A DNA stretch of 64,000 nucleotides. It comes from Flavobacterium cyclinae. Its GTDB lineage: Bacteria > Bacteroidota > Bacteroidia > Flavobacteriales > Flavobacteriaceae. Below are positions 63,947-64,000 of this stretch, piece by piece; position 1 is the stretch's first letter; every line of letters starts with the position of its first letter. The translations under genes were made by a program, and so were the position numbers. The stretch is taken from positions 1,116,001-1,180,000 of the forward strand of contig NZ_CP089095.1 of the NCBI RefSeq assembly GCF_021172145.1, in the 5' to 3' direction. Under the pieces are notes generated by a model. That model was not told where the DNA came from. It did no database searches and saw only the letters and a list, made by a program, of their open reading frames with translations.

Positions 63947-64000
63947 TTATTTAGCATTTAAAAGCTCTTGTACTTTAGCGCGTAAAGCATCACCTCTAAG
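63947..64000 (-). CDS. C-terminal end of an unidentified gene
   Basis: The last 17 codons and stop of a minus-strand gene continuing beyond the window; the visible tail reads LRGDALRAKVQELLNAK. Too short to identify. Confidence 0.6.
   Translation of the reverse strand, partial: LRGDALRAKVQELLNAK

Overview
The window is AT-rich chromosomal DNA of a Bacteroidota bacterium, most likely Flavobacterium or a close relative. The evidence is a Rho factor with a long Lys/Asn-rich insert next to a DUF4293 gene, a BT_3928-family gene beside DUF1599 and folP, TANNTTTG-type promoter boxes, many short MKK-type lipoproteins, and Flavobacterium-style REP palindromes.

Region 1 (1-17911) is ordinary core chromosome: an MsbA-like ABC exporter (cut by the window edge), truA, a YfcE-like phosphoesterase, DUF4293, rho, DUF1801, tpiA, a TlpA-like thiol protein, a BT_3928-family protein, DUF1599, folP, a lipoprotein, rlmH, a conserved 494-residue protein of unknown function, an MBL-fold hydrolase operon with a PLP aminotransferase, an LpxL-like acyltransferase and a rhomboid protease.

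Region 2 (about 18000-27760, resuming at 58211-60150) is accessory DNA made of single-gene units, nearly all on the minus strand. From about 22300 each unit is separated by a 105-145 bp imperfect palindrome. The first bases of a unit (GTT plus about 6-9 unit-specific bases) are the reverse complement of the bases that open the palindrome after the same unit's gene. That unit-by-unit match is what an integron cassette with its own attC predicts. I read it as an integron-like array without an IntI integrase (a CALIN). It carries secreted proteins and lipoproteins, a DUF4259 protein, a cation-efflux transporter and two related ORF-less units. An older, decayed stretch (18-21 kb) holds a pseudogene copy of one cassette gene.

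Region 3 (27748-58223) is a 30.5 kb integrative element inserted in one of these palindromes and bounded by a 13-bp direct repeat (AAACCGCTGTTAT). Its left end has a tyrosine recombinase, a replication/regulation module (RteC-like protein, helix-turn-helix protein, VirE-type primase-helicase) and REP palindromes translated inside a gene. Its cargo is a tightly packed plus-strand operon (33454-52624, possibly to 53922): SNF2 helicase, DUF262-HNH endonuclease, two paralogous type III methyltransferases, a small nuclease-like protein, one type III Res subunit, a PD-(D/E)XK nuclease, a KAP NTPase and a UvrD helicase with a DnaQ-like exonuclease inserted in it. An excisionase-like HTH protein and a phosphoesterase follow. 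This looks like a composite anti-phage defence operon that I cannot match to a named system. The right end has a non-coding stretch rich in inverted repeats, a DUF6943-like gene, a four-gene lysis/phage-like minus-strand operon with a DUF5675 gene, and a staphylococcal-nuclease-like gene.

Region 4 (60175-64000) holds a Xer-like recombinase with a three-fold repeated N-terminal extension, a GIY-YIG nuclease gene embedded in REP-like palindromes, a tRNA-Tyr and the end of an unidentified gene.
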